DNA of 64,000 nt from Lenzites betulinus (GCA_022264855.1 JABYQU010000003.1:620001-684000); one strand, 5' to 3'; positions 35,406 to 48,428 are shown, numbered from the stretch's first letter. Notes: generated by a model not told the origin, from the sequence alone. Numbers and translations: made by a program.

Positions 35406-36892
35406 ATCGTCTACTTGTCCATGATGTCATGTAAGAACATGATCTTCCAGCTGTTCTCTAATCGATAGGCCCCTAGAAAAAATAATTGCGGATAGCGGTT
35501 TCGGGCGGCGAGGGCGGAGAGGATGGGTGTGCATGTCGAGGGCGCATAGCTCTTTGCGCTGCCCGCTACCTGCCAACTCGACTGTTACCGCATCACGCGA
35601 AGCGTCGTCACCACGTCAGGGCTTGAACGCCTCTGTGTGTTTTATTCCACGGGGGCCTATTAATCTAAAAACAGCTGACATATGGCCGCCGGGTGTTTGC
35701 TACAGCGACCCGACACGGGGCCTTACATGAGTACCCAGTACTTAGCTGCTTCGAAGGTCGGTAAGAATTTGTATTACAGCGCGAGCCAGGTGAACGAAAC
35801 AGTACTCACGATACAGTCAGCTCCCTGATACTTGCGGGGGGCTACCGGAAGGACGATGAGGAGGAATGTAAGGCCCGTTCGCGCGTGGTGCGTATCCGGA
35901 CTCGCAGATAGGCAGGTCGACCATCGTGGTAGATCTGACTTGAATTCCGAAAACTTGGACTTCGATAATGCGGGCGCCGCGCCCTGGGTAGCTGAACTTC
36001 GCAAAGGGGTCCACTATAGCTAGATATTCTCAACATGTAGCACCAGGAGGAGCCCGGTACTACTCGATGATGTCAACTCCGTCTGTGGGCCCACGTACTA
36101 CGGCGCGTCAATCGATGGAACAGGGACCGATGAGTTCAGGGACCAGGGACCCACCACCGCTTTCTTCAAGCAGCCCGCGTGTATGGCGACACGCTATAGC
36201 AATTCCCCCGTGAGGAAACTCCAGGGCGTTTGCACCGACATGCGAAGCGGCGCGTCTGCAGCGGGAAGAAGTTCGGACCTGGTTCGAAGCGGCAGCCCTG
36301 ACCCTACGTAAGGGAAGAGCACAGACCGCCGGGTCACGGGAAGTTGCGCTGTAATGGTTCCGCAGCACTGGAACCACAGGATGTGGCTGCTCTGCTCGCT
36401 CGCTCGAGGCAAACGTATGTTCTGTGGACAGGTCCCCGAGGAAGTACGCAAGAGAGAGCGGACACAGCTGCAAGTCGAACTGGTTCAATCTTGGACGCGT
36501 CGGAGTCTGGCGAATGATGTTGCGAGTGATGTGGCCAACACACCGATCAAATCTGTGACGATGTGACGAGTCTCGCCAGCTCCGTCGCTCTTTGCTCGCT
36601 TGGTCCGAGAGCAGTCCCTTCCCATGCCCCTCAAATTGAGCCATGCAGGGCCTGGAGAGCGCTATGGCCTCCCACTGGCGTTGCTGAGCACAGCTGGAGA
36701 ACGAGCCTTTTGTTCTGCAGGCCACGGACAGGCGCCGGAGGACCACAGATGACACGTCACGCGTGACCGTGTCAAATTTTCGTCACAAGCGCGAGATGAT
36801 ATAAGGTGCAGTGGTCGTGGCCCCGGGAGCGTGAGAATTCCCCGTTATCCTGCCTTTGATCTCCAGCGCCGGGTGCGGTCCGGTCTTACGTG
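35406..36892. other. 1.5-kb gap upstream of MOT1
   Basis: This separates the duplicate gene from MOT1. Open frames at 36108-36755 (-, 215 codons) and at about 35800-36040 (-) have no motif I know. The latter ends at a possible donor (CCGCAA|GTATCAG), so it might be an exon of a lost gene. The last 150 bp serve as MOT1 promoter and leader. Confidence 0.4.
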
Positions 36893-39800
36893 ATGACGTC
36901 GAGGTGCGCCCACACCCGATCGGGCAGGTCCTGTCGTTCGCACACAAGCTCATTCCTCCCTCTCACAGGTTGGACCGGCTCCTCCTCCTGCTCGATACAG
37001 GGTCTTCTGCGTCCGTCAGGACAACAGCAGCCAAACAACTAGCTCAGTTAGCAGCGAAGAGCGTTATCAGCGACGTAGCACTCGTCGAGGACGATGTCAA
37101 GACCACCAGACAACATGTGGCCGTCGGCGATCCTTCCGGGTGGACGGAATTGATGGCCGTCCTCGCCCGAGTAAGTATGCGCCATGTGTCTGCGCTTAGC
37201 GTGCTAATCCGCCTTAGATACTTCCTTACCTCCATTCGCGCTCCCACGAAACCCGCTCAGCTGCCGCCACCGCACTCTCCCAAATATTCTCCCTCGTACC
37301 GTTATGGACGCCATACCCCGATACGGAAACAAAACCGTACGGCGCGTCCTCTACACTACCAGCCCCCGAATTTCCGTCCTTCTCCGTGCGTGAGCTCATG
37401 GAGAAGGGCACCCTGCTCCTCGCCTCGTCCGGCAAGGAGTTCACCAAGCCGACCGGCATTCTCGCCAACTCAGCCGAGGTAAAGAAAGCCCGGCGAGAGG
37501 CGATGGGTCGCCTCGGCCTTGATTTCCTCGAGAGTGTCGGAGGAGCAGACGACATGGACCTCGACAAAGAACTCGCCGCGGACGAAGCAGAGGCGGATGT
37601 CGAGATGGCCGTGCCCACTCCGCCGGTAAAGAGCGAAGAGGAGCCGATGCCCGTATCGCCTGTCGAAGATGTTGTCGACGTTAAGGTGAAGAGGGAGGAG
37701 CTGTTACCGGGCAGGTCAAAGTCTTCGACACCAGCGGCGGTTCCATCTGCACCCGCGACACCTGCGCCTGAAGACATGTCCGCGCTCTCTGCAAGAGAAC
37801 GCAATCGCCTCAAGCGCAAACGGAAGCCGGGCAATGCCGCCGTGGTAGCTGCTCCTCCACCACAAGGTGCAGGCGCGAAGTTTCAAGCTGCAGCTGCGGG
37901 CCCTGCGAAGTACGTTTGTTCGCCGTAGCCGTTTTCAAGCCACTGACTGGGATGGATAGAGCACGGCTTGTCGGCACGGATGAACAGACAGCACCGAAGC
38001 AGCGCTTGGACAGTCCGAAGTCACCGACTGAAACCTCCGCACCTGACCGTGTTGTCATCGACCCGTCGAAAGGCGGTGCCGTTGCACCCAAGACACAGAG
38101 CAAATCTAAGGCGCTCGAGGTTCACGCCGGGACATGGATTTGGGATGGTCTCGTGAAGCTCCTAGAAGTCGACTTGTTCAGCGCCTCCTGGGAAGTAAGA
38201 CACGGTGCTGCAATGGCCCTGCGGGAACTGTTGAAGGTTCAGGGCAAGTACGGCGGAATGAAGGGTCAGTGCATCTCCACAAATGTTTGCATTGTCTCAA
38301 GTTGCTCATTGAAATTTCAGCGGACCTCGCTTGGGACGAGAACCTCGTGTCCCACGAGAAGTGGTGTAATGACCTCGCCGTCAAGTTCCTTTGTATCTTC
38401 GTCCTTGACAGGTTCGGCGACTTTGTCTCTGATCAGGTATGTATGCCATACATTTCCATATGAACCTCATGCCGACAGCGTCGTGGACAGGTCGTTGCAC
38501 CCGTTCGCGAAACTGTCTCCCAAACCCTCGCCTCGCTCCTCCTCCACATGCCGCGTCGATCAGTACTACACGTACACGACGTTCTGCTGCAGATGATCAG
38601 GCAAGACTTTCCGATCCCCGTGAAACCCACGAACGGCAAGCTGCGGGATACGCACGCTGACAAGGGTCACGTCTGGGAGGTCCGTCACGCGGGACTTCTC
38701 GGCATCAAGTATGAAGTTGCCGTCCGGAGCGATCTCGTCAGCCTCGATATTCCAGAGGAAAACAGCATGGAGATTGACGATGGAAAGGAAGTACTGAGAG
38801 GTGTCGTGGACGCGGCCGTCCTCGGGTACGTCTCCTCGAAGCATATAGGTGGAACATAATGTTGACGTTTATGTCACAGTCTAGGAGATCGGGACGACGA
38901 CGTCCGATCTGTCGCTGCTTCGTGCTTACTCCCTGTTGCGTCGTACCTCGTGAAACGTCTACCGGAAGCGCTGCCGCGGGTACTCGCCGTGCTTTGGAGC
39001 TGCCTCAGAGATATGAAGGACGACCTGAGCTCAAGTGTCGGTGCAGTCATGGATCTTCTCGGTAGGCCTCTCCTCGGACCTCCTAGCGTGAGGTGCGATT
39101 GAACTCTTGATACAGGTCAGCTTGTTGCATACAACCATGTCATTGAGATTATCGCCGACGAGTCGCGATCGTGAGTAGTCCCTTCTTGACCCGCATACCC
39201 GCACGCACTCAACTAAACGCGGTTTAGACTTCCAATCACCATGCTGGCCCCTACATTATTCCCATTCTTCCGCCACACCATCGCAAACGTACGGCTAGCA
39301 GTCGTCAAGACGCTGCATACCTTCATGATGGTCGAACACCTCTCCCGAGCATGGATCACCGTGCCCTTCCTCAAACTGCTGTTCCAGAACATGATCGTCG
39401 AGGAACGGTCAGATGTCCGCCAGGCTACTTTGTCTACATGGCGGGAAACCCTTTCCATCCTGAGCTCCACGTCGGGGTGGATGGAGTCCTGTGTCACTCA
39501 ACAACTATTGTTGGAGTGGTACGCGGTACTGATGACCCCGCTCGGCCTGCCTTTGGACGGGTCAAGCTTCTACGACCCGACCGTCGGCGCCGAGAACGGC
39601 GCCCCGTCCGAGCGGCACAACGTCGACAAGAACATGCTCGCACAAGACTTGTCCCTCATTTCGATCGAGGTCGTCATACAGGCAAGGCTAGCTGCGGCGT
39701 CAGCGATGGCGCATATCATCGCATTCTGGCCATCCACGGTGCGTGTGCTCTTTCTACCAAATCACACCATATACTGATAAGTATTTGATGACGCTAGGGT

Positions 39801-42800
39801 CAATACCTCTCCGCGGACGAGATGTTCAAGCCCATCCTGATCCACTACATCGAGTCCACCAGCATGCTGCAGAAGTTCCTCTCCGCGATCATCTCAGAGA
39901 GCTGGGCGCGCGAGTACGACGCCCGCTCCGCGCCGGGCGCCCGCCTGCTCATCGAGGCGTCCCCCTTGGCCGAAGAGCTCTCGCAGAAGACGCTGGCGTG
40001 GCTGCAGGCCGAGCCCCCGGCCGCGTACCACGAGATGGCGCTCACGCTCGCGCGCATCCACGGCGAGTGCTACAACCTGCTGCAGTCGTTCGCGTACGAC
40101 TGCAAGCTGCCCGCGGCGGCGATCCCGACGCTCGGGACGGAGATCGACGTGACGGGCACGAAGCCGGGCTGCTTCACGATCGAGACGGCGCAGGCGGCGG
40201 TCGGGGACATGTTCACGACGCTCAAGGACAGCCTGGGCCGGACGAAGAAGCGCGAGCTTGCGATCATCAAGGAGAAGCGGCTGAAGGTCGTGACGAGCAT
40301 CGAGCGCTATATTGAGGTCAAGGCGCAGTATGATGTTCGGGTGTCTGCGGCGTTCGCGGCTGCGTTTGTTGCGTTCAAGAGCACGCCTGACAAGGTCAGC
40401 CCGATCGTGAAGGGCATCATGAACAGTATCAAGGTGAGGATGTTCAAAGATGTTGGGAGACATTGTCTAATTTTATATCGCAGACGGAAGAGAACCTCGA
40501 CCTTCAAACCCACTCCGCGGCAGCGGTCGCGGCGTTTGTCGAGTTCTGCGTGCAGCGGGACCTTGGCCAGCCACCAGACAAGATTGTCAAGAACCTCTGC
40601 ACCTTCCTATGCCAAGACGTCGAGCAGACGCCCACATTCCTCTACAATCGCAAGATCCTCGACGGCGTCCTCTCCTTCCCCAAGCCGTCGTCTGCGGTCG
40701 TCAGCAATGGAAAAGAGAACGGAGCTAGCGCCGAGGACCCTGCGAAAGCACGTCTATCGCGGAGGGGAGCACGCCTCGCATTTGAGAAGCTCTCTGGGCA
40801 GTTTGGCCCACGATTACTGGACTCGGTGCCGAAGATGTGGCAATCCATGGCCGGCGGTCTGCTCAGCGCATGTACTACAGGTGAGTTTGACTGATAGATG
40901 CTGCAGCCACCTCTTGAGCTCATGCATATTGTGGTAGACTCACTGAAGAAGATGGACGAGCTCATCGACAAGCAGCATGGCCAAGATGTCATCGACTCAC
41001 TGAGCGTGCTGGAGGCCGTTGTTCCTACATTCCATGCGGACCTCTCCCACCACTTCACCGAACTGTTCCCGCATGTCATTCTAGCTCTCCGAAGTCGATA
41101 CGCCATCATCCGGCAGTCTGCAGCCCGGTGCTTCTCGACTATAAGCGACGTGTTGACTATGGACGCTATGCGCTATGTTATTGAGGAAGTCGTCCCGTTC
41201 CTCGGCGACGCCTCCGTACTTTCCAACCGCCAAGGGGCCATCGAGCTGATTTACCGTAGGCGTTCGCAAGGCTTTTTTACGTGAATAATCTAACCCCCCG
41301 CCCAGACATCGTGCAGAAGCTGGACATCAAGGCTCTGCCATACGTTATCTTCATGGTCGTTCCCGTTTTGGGACGGATGAGCGACCCTGACGACGACGTG
41401 CGGGCCACAGCCACAAACACGTTCGCTTCGCTTGTCAAGATGGTCCCCCTAGAGGTAAGGCTCCTTACTCGCCCCCGCTCCCGCTGGGACTAGGCCTAAT
41501 GCGGTTGTTTGCAGGCTGGCCTGCCCGATCCGCCCAACTTCCCCGAAGATCTGCTCAAGCGCCGCGAAGAGGAACGACAGTTCCTTACGCAGCTGCTCGA
41601 CGGAAGTAAGGTTTCGCAGTACAAGATCCCCGTCGCGATCAAGGCGGAGCTTCGCAAGTACCAGCAGGAGGGCGTCAATTGGCTTGCCTTCCTCGCCAAG
41701 TACCAGCTGCACGGCATCCTTTGCGACGGTACGTGATACGCTCGCTTCTCGCGCATCCGCTGCTTACTGTCTTCCGCAGACATGGGTCTCGGCAAGACAC
41801 TCCAGTCGATATGCATTCTTGCAAGCAAGCACTACGAGCGGGCGCAGAAGTACAAGGAGACGAAAGCTCCCGACTCCAAACACCTGCCGTCCCTCATCGT
41901 GTGTCCACCAACGCTGACCGGGCATTGGTACTACGAGATCCTGAAGTACGCCGAGAACTTGCGCCCGGTCCTCTACACCGGCAACTCCCGGGAACGGAAT
42001 AAGCTCCTGCCGAAGCTCAAGTCTTACGACGTCGTCGTCACCTCGTATGAGGTCGTTAGGAACGACATCGCGAGCCTCCAGGACGTCAACTGGCACTACT
42101 GCATTCTGGACGAGGGGCACATCATCAAGAACGCGAAGACGAAGCTCACAAAGGCCGTCAAGTGCGTGAAGGCCGTCCATCGACTTATCCTGTCCGGGAC
42201 TCCTATCCAGAACAACGTGCTGGAGCTGTGGAGTCTCTTCGACTTCTTGATGCCTGGGTTCCTCGGCACCGAGTCGTCCTTCAACGAGCGCTTCAGCAAG
42301 CCTATTCTTTCCAACCGCGATGGCAAGGCGAAGACGGGCGAAGCAGGTTCGTTTTAAACTCGCAATAGATTTAGCTATGACTAATATTCTACAGCTGCGC
42401 TTGCCTTGGAGGCTCTGCACAAACAAGTCCTTCCATTCCTTTTGCGCCGCCTCAAGGAAGACGTTCTACACGACCTGCCACCGAAGATCATCCAGGACTA
42501 CTACTGCGAGCTGTCCGAGCTCCAGAAGTTCCTGTACGACGACTTCTCCAAGTCCAGCGCCAAGATGGAGGTCGAGGATGTCGTGCGCTCACACAAGGAG
42601 AAGGACGGGGAGCAACAGCACATCTTCCAGTCGTTGCAGTACCTCCGGAAGTTGTGTAACCATCCCGCGCTCGTCCTTAAGAGCGACAAGCAAGCGATCA
42701 AGGAGGCCCTCGCGAACTCCGGCGTTCGTTCCTCTTCGGGTGACCTCACGGACATTCAGCACGCACCGAAACTGCTGGCGCTCCGGTATGTCTTTCAAGT

Positions 42801-43637
42801 TTATCCGTTACTCTATGCTGTAGCTGACGACCTACCATAGTCAACTTCTTGTCGACTGCGGGATCGGTCTGGGTCCTAGCGCGACGGGCGATGCGACGAA
42901 GTCCGAGCTGGTGGACGCCGAGGAGACGGGCACGGGTGCATTCTCTCAGCACCGCGTGCTCATTTTCTGCCAGATGAAGCAGATGCTCGATATCATCGAG
43001 ACCGACCTCTTCAAGCAGCACATGCCCGCGGTCACCTACATGCGACTCGACGGCTCAACGGACCCAAACAAGCGCCACGCGATCGTGCAGACGTTTAACG
43101 CAGACCCTAGTATCGACTGCCTCCTGCTGACGACACACGTCGGTGGACTGGGTCTAACATTGACCGGCGCGGACACCGTCATCTTCGTGGAGCACGACTG
43201 GAATCCCATGAAGGATCTCCAGGCTATGGATCGCGCGCATCGCATCGGGCAGAAAAAGGTCGTCAATGTGTACCGGCTCATCACCAAGGGCACGTTGGAG
43301 GAAAAGATCATGGGGTGCGTGTTCTCCGCATACAACAAATGTGCCTCCATACTAACGTACCGGTTATAGTCTGCAGCGGTTCAAGCTCAATATCGCGAAC
43401 TCTGTGGTCACCCAACAGAATTCTGGTCTGGCGTCGATGGACACGGACCTGGTGCTGGATCTGTTCAAGCGCACGACGGAGGAGGAGGACGCGGTGGCGG
43501 CCGCGAAAAAGGAGAAGGACCCGAGCGCGCCGCCGGGCGCGAAGAACGTCCTGCGCGGGCTCGAGGACCTGCCGCCAGAGGAGGAGTACCAGGAGCTGGA
43601 CGTGAAGAGCTTCATGAGCTCGCTGGGTTCGCGCTAA
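36893..43637 (+). CDS. MOT1: Mot1/BTAF1 Swi2/Snf2-type ATPase
   Basis: Mot1 uses ATP to strip TATA-binding protein from DNA, redistributing TBP between promoters in the nucleus. The first exon is only 11 nt (ATGACGTCGAG, 36893-36903). A 65-nt intron leads to LDRLLLLLDTGSSASVRTTA and HEAT-type repeats (SWEVRHGAAMALRELLKVQG, TLFPFFRHTIANVRLAVVKT, VMFVNA-like helices) over the N-terminal two thirds. An acidic, Lys-rich insert near 37550-37850 carries RLKRKRKPG (nuclear signal). The ATPase core starts at about 41640: LRKYQQEGVNWLAFLAKYQL, DMGLGKTLQSICI (Walker A), ILDEGHIIKNAKTK (DEGH box), LSGTPIQNNVLELWSLFDFL, LRKLCNHPALVLK. The second lobe has VLIFCQMKQMLDIIE, MRLDGSTDPNKRH, TTHVGGLGLTLTGADTVIF and MDRAHRIGQKKVVNVYRL. 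The C-terminus is QRFKLNIANSVVTQQN to SSLGSR. About 1,850-1,900 residues over roughly 15 exons is normal for Mot1. Every helicase motif is intact. Confidence 0.95.
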
Positions 43638-44209
43638 CGTTTGTCGTATCTTATTCGTCGTTTGCAACGCTTTCGGACCGTCGTCACGGATTAGATGAAC
43701 CGCTAGAAGCAATGTATTCTGTAGCTGTACACTCGCATAGTTGTATAATACAGCATAATCACCGTCTCGCAGACGCACCATGTCATGCAATGGCACATAT
43801 ATGTGTAGGATTACTCATACGCGGAGACCTATGTTGTAGGTAGGTTCGGCTTTGCTAGTGCAGCCTCTGGAACCCATGCCCCCGAGGCACGTCTGATTCT
43901 TGGACGGCTACTTATGATCATGGCACATTCACCGGAGGAGATATACCATGTTTCTAGCTTCGAAGTCTACCACACACGAAACAAGCTGCCTTCGATGCGA
44001 GTTCAGCTGACCACTTCGCGAACGCTCACCGAGGACGGCCGTCTGTAGACGGCTGAGTGAACGGTGTGCCGTACTAGTGTCGACGGGAAGCTCAAGCAAC
44101 GCCAGACGGTCGTATCCACCCGAACATAAAAAATGTGAGCGACCATCATAGCATTACTTTAGAGCCTGACAAACAGCTTCATATAACTTCTTCCACAGCA
44201 ACTTGTGCT
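43638..44209. other. Convergent 3' intergenic region
   Basis: About 570 bp between the MOT1 stop (+) and the ABM-like gene stop (-). No gene, repeat or RNA is recognised. Confidence 0.5.
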
Positions 44210-45043
44210 TTACCACTTCGTAAGCGGTACGTGAACGAGCTCAATCGTCGCGATGGCCTTGATTTGCCCGACGGGCGCGGAGAGCGTCTTGTTGTTCTTG
44301 ACTGCATTCCAGTGGGCCTAAAAATCCCCCATCAGCTTCCTTGATCTTCTTGCAGATGATGGAGAGGTAGTGCGCACGTCGACGCTGGTCCACCCGATGA
44401 AGAGCGCGAATCCGTTGTCCTTCTCAGCAATAGGGCCCCAGGACGAGGAGACAACACCGTCGGCCTCGCCCGCCGCGTTCATCGCGTCCGAGAGCGTGCC
44501 GATGGCCTGCTCTAGCTCGGCCTTGCTCTTGCCCTCCTGGAGGGTGAAGAGCGCGAGCTCCGTGACGGGCGCCTCGAACGCCTTGTACGGGTCGCTCGTC
44601 GGGCGGACGTGGATCATCTCGTTCTTGCCCGTCTTCGCGCCGTCGAAGAAGGCGCCGACCGCGGCGCCGAGCTTCGGGTACGTCTCCGCGTCGTTCATCA
44701 TCCGTTGGTGGTCCTCGAGCGCGTCCCACGCTGCAGGGCGGCGAGCGTGAGTGGCATGCCCGGGGAGTGCACGCGCAGCGGGGGAAACGCACCGATGAAG
44801 AGGTAGCCGGTCGCCTTGTCCTCGTGCTCGAGGCCGTAGTACTTCCTAGGCGCGAAATGAGCGGCCGATCGTGGACGATTGTGGACTATCGCGGTTCTTT
44901 GGGAAGGGCAGTACGCACTGGGGCTGGCCCTTCTGGGCGCTCAGGATGTCGAACGCCGGTTTCATGAGCGCGGCATCCTTGGGGTTGGCGATGAACGCGT
45001 CGGTCGCGGGCTTGTAGACGATCTCAATCGTAGGGAAGGACAT
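44210..45043 (-). CDS. Dimeric alpha-beta barrel (ABM-like) protein with two modules
   Basis: The ABM fold is a small ferredoxin-like barrel found in cofactor-free monooxygenases, but many fungal members have no known reaction. The start MSFPTIEIVYKPATDAFIA (45043) is followed by a block ending YYGLEHEDKATGYLFIGAWD and ALEDHQRMMND (module 1), then FEAPVTELALFTLQEGKSK, SSSWGPIAEKDNGFALFIG and WTSVDAHWNAVKNNKT (module 2). Both modules share the 'fiGW.s.e.H' pattern. The last exon is too short for routine calling: an intron of about 70 nt (GTGCGC...TTTTAG) joins WTSVD to AHWNAVKNN and the frame ends ELVHVPLTKW at 44210. Two other short introns lie near 44725-44780 and 44850-44920. About 220 residues. 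The substrate is unknown; ABM similarity is by pattern only. Confidence 0.65.
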
Positions 45044-45479
45044 CTTGCGCGTTGGTGACAATGGGTGTACGAGTGTGAGATGCGGTGGGGCGTAGGAACT
45101 CGGTCGGCTTCAGACGACGACTGCTCGGGGATGCTGCTCCCATGGCCGCACGCTCCTCTATTTAACTTGTGGGATCGGATTAGAGCCACCCTCGGTCTGT
45201 CAGGTGTTCGTCATCGTTCGGGGTGGGTCAGCTGAGTAAGGGGGTGCTTGTGGTAAGAATGCAAGGACTATGTCTAAGCTATACCGTGAGCTTAGTGGCG
45301 GTCTGATTCAGTGATCGACCCGGCGACCCCGCTCACGCCGCGTTCCTTATGGATCCTACTGATTGGCCAGTTCGCTACATTCTATGATACTGGACATTCT
45401 AGTGCAGTCATTGTCCCATCCGTATACCTATATACCGCGGAAACCACGCACTAAAATGTAAGTTTGTGGAGAGCACATC
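45044..45479. other. Intergenic, ABM gene promoter
   Basis: About 435 bp upstream of the ABM-like gene and downstream of the ureohydrolase stop. A TATA-like TATATACCG is near 45430, but it lies close to the 3' end of the ureohydrolase and may be chance. No gene is seen. Confidence 0.45.
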
Positions 45480-47455
45480 CTACTCAGTGAGCGGCGTCTT
45501 CGCCATCAAGGCGAGCATCTCCCAACCAATGTTGGCAGCCGCAATCTGTGTGATCTCGTCTGTTCAAGTCTTTGTCAGTCGTCTGTTGCATGTCCGATGT
45601 CATGGAGCAGCATACCTTGGGTATCATAATCTATACGAGTGGCGTGGCCCGCGGTGAGTCACCGATTTTTGAATGATGAATGAATGAGTTACGCACCAGG
45701 TGCAACTTCGACGATGTCTGCACCGACAATCTTGAGGCCGGAGAGCCCTTGGAGAATCTTCTTGATCTCCTGTAAGATGAAGGGACGTGTCGTGAGCCTT
45801 TGCACATCCTACCGACTATATCGGACGTACCCTCGTGGTGATACCACCAATCTCGGGACTGTGATAGCGTCAGTAAGGGTTCACCGCGCTCAGCGTTTTG
45901 TTACTCACGTTCCAGTCCTGTGTACAACGTCAGTAAGTTGTCAAACACAATCACGGGGGAGAACATCGACGTACGCAGGCGCCATTCCAGGGTCGATAGC
46001 ATCGATGTCAAGAGTGACTTAACAACCTATCAGCACCGAGCAATGTTTGACAGAGCGAGATGGCGTACTGTAGACCGGGTTGTCACCAACAGTGTCCCGG
46101 ATCTTCTTCACTACACCCTTCCAGCCGACATCCTCGACGTCCTCAGCGTGCGAGATGACCCAACCGAACTCGTGGTCGTCCTCGTAGTCCTGCCATGAGT
46201 TAATGGCACCGCGGATGCCGACGTGCTATACATGAATCTCAATGAGTGATAGAATGGCGCAAGAGGGACCACGGTGCGTACGATGTTCGCGTTGTTGGGT
46301 GCGAGCAGGCCCTCCTTCCAGGCGTACCAGAAGTAGCTTCCGTGGCTGACGGGGATTTCCTGATGGAGGGTCAGCTTGAGCTGTTAGGCTGTATAGATAT
46401 CTGCTGACTGACCTCATCCGGAAGCCATGGGCCACCCTGTGAATAGTTGTTTAGTAACAGCTAACAGTGTAAGTCAGAGTGAAGACCTACAGCCATAGGC
46501 TTAGGCTTCCACGTGTCTGCGGCCATATATATTAGTGCACGGAAGAGCATATCTTCGCGGAATCCTTACCAAGATGACTGTCAAAGTGAATCACACTGAA
46601 AGACCGCCAGACGTCAGTCCGTTTCAACTGTGCAGAACGCATGCAACAAACCTGACAGGCCCGTATACGCTCGCAACTCCACGCAAGAGCGGCAGCGTGA
46701 TGGTGTGGTCACCACCCTGCAAAGAAAAGGTTTGTCAGAGTACAGCGCGTGTAGCCACACGAATAAGACGTACAAGGGTCAGCACGCGGGGATGGAACTT
46801 GTCATCCTTCGCGATACTCTTCCCTGAGAATGAGCGCAAGCTAGTGCGCGAAAGAAGCGCTGCGTTGGCGAGCTCGAGTTGCCGCAGCGCGACCTTATTG
46901 TCGGTCAAGACCATGGCTATCATTCATGTTCAGGACTCGTCACATCACACTAATGCATGAATGTGTACTCACGTACGTCTCCGCAGTCGACAACATCTAA
47001 GTGGTCACTGACGCGGATCTTCGCTGCGACATTGATTCTGTCTATCCCCAGGCGACGAGATCCCTGGCGAATACCGTTGGGCCCGAAACGCGCACTGAAA
47101 TTGGGAGGATCAGAGACGTATTCCGATTGAAAGTACAGAGAGGGAAGACTAACCCGGGCCTGAAGCTCGTCGCGGTATCGAACGGCGCGCCAACGACGGC
47201 GACGTCGAACCCAGCTTCGGCGTCAGCACCGAAGCACCTCAGCGGCGGTGCGTGCGCGAACGTTGTCAGGCCGTGGAACGACCCCCGCTCCCACGCCGTG
47301 TTCGACATGTCGGGCACAGACGCGAAGATCTCGGTGAAGTTCAGCGCATCGATGTTTCCAGAGTTGACAACGCCGACGGGATACTGGATCGAGGCGAGCG
47401 CGGCATGGCCGGCGACGAGTGCAGCAGCAACGCTGAGTCGGGGAGAGTGAACCAT
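45480..47455 (-). CDS. Agmatinase-like ureohydrolase with signal peptide
   Basis: Ureohydrolases use a dinuclear Mn centre to hydrolyse guanidino compounds such as agmatine or arginine to urea plus an amine. The product begins with a signal peptide (MVHSPRLSVAAALVAGHAAL) and IQYPVGVVNSG, so it should be secreted or vacuolar rather than cytosolic. Conserved blocks follow: FDVAVVGAPFDTATSFRPG, ARFGPNGIRQGSRRLG, GGDHTITLPLLRAY, VIHFDSHLDTW (the DxHxD metal ligands), ISVSHG-like IPVSHGSYFWYAWKEGLL, HVGIRGAINSWQDYEDDH, LDIDAIDPGMAPA (DxDxxDP) and TGTPEIGGITTREIKKILQG. The C-terminus is GWEMLALMAKTPLTE at 45480. About ten short introns split it. All metal ligands are present, so catalysis is likely. 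The long acidic-aromatic segment between the metal sites is typical of the fungal secreted group. Agmatine as substrate is a family-level guess. Confidence 0.85.
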
Positions 47456-48428
47456 GTTTGTGGCGACGGGCAGCTGTGCTCGGTGGCTAGCGAGCAGACT
47501 TTACGCACACTCTTATAGGCCACCACATCTCATCGGACGACCCCTGAGAGATAGCCGGCACAGAAAGTTATCTGTGGCGGGCGCCCTGTGCGAGGGAATA
47601 GAACTCCCGACTGCAAGATAAGGACTACGGCACGCAGGGCGACAGTCAGGTGAGGTGATAAGTAGGCAATTAAAAGATACCTTGTAGATCGCAGTGAGCA
47701 ACCGATCTTACAGTGGATAGATAGTGTGATACACACCGTCAAGGCCAAGCGCAGAAGATAGAGTACCAGACGATCAGTAATCATCGGGGCCCTATGTACA
47801 CGCGTGCGTCTCGGGGTCCGTTGACATGTTCCTCTTTTTTCACTTGTTTATGAGGACCAAGGTGCGACATAAGCAGCGTGCTGTTTGTTGCTGAGAGCAA
47901 GTTCATCAAGTTAGGTAGATGCATAACCCTGAGAACTATGGAGATGGAGAGGAGACTTACGCAGGCTTTGACTGACGCGGTACTTCCTCGAGGCGGCGGC
48001 CGGGCCGTCGGCCGACGGAATATGCTATCGGAGCGACCATCGGGTTGGTTGGTGGCGTTCATCCTACCGTGGGCCTCCGGCCTCCGATCCCCTACAGTGC
48101 GGTAGGAGATAGGTCGTAGCCAGTATACCTCGAGGTAGACAGATGTAGGCATAAACGTACCAGCGCATGCAGGGGGTGGTGCTGAGGTTGGGATGTCGGG
48201 ACGGATTCCATTTATGACGCTCTTTGGACATGTCAGTCTCCAATGTGAACATCCAATTCTCAAGTGGATACGGCAGCACGAGCTCGGTAGAGAAGATACG
48301 GATCGCCGATTCCCCAGTGAATAAGCTTTAAGATGAGGTACTGGTCCGGTGCCCCGTCGCGGATACGATCGAGCTCAAATCCAACCTGTTCCTGGGGCGC
48401 GGACCGACGCGGATTGCTCAGTGTTCGT
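47456..48428. other. Gene-poor flank left of the transposon
   Basis: This is the upstream region of the ureohydrolase plus about 800 bp without a recognised gene. The last 180 bp hold a - strand frame (EQVGFELDRIRDGAPDQYLI) that looks protein-coding but has no family I can name. It abuts the transposon target site. Confidence 0.45.
48421..48428. repeat. 8-bp target-site duplication, left copy
   Basis: GTGTTCGT immediately precedes the terminal repeat of the element and is repeated exactly at 49180-49187. Confidence 0.8.

Noticed and set aside
36108..36755. 215-codon - strand frame upstream of MOT1
   Set aside because: No conserved block. The amino acid make-up (Arg, Ser, His, Cys) looks like non-coding translation, and part of it overlaps possible MOT1 upstream sequence.
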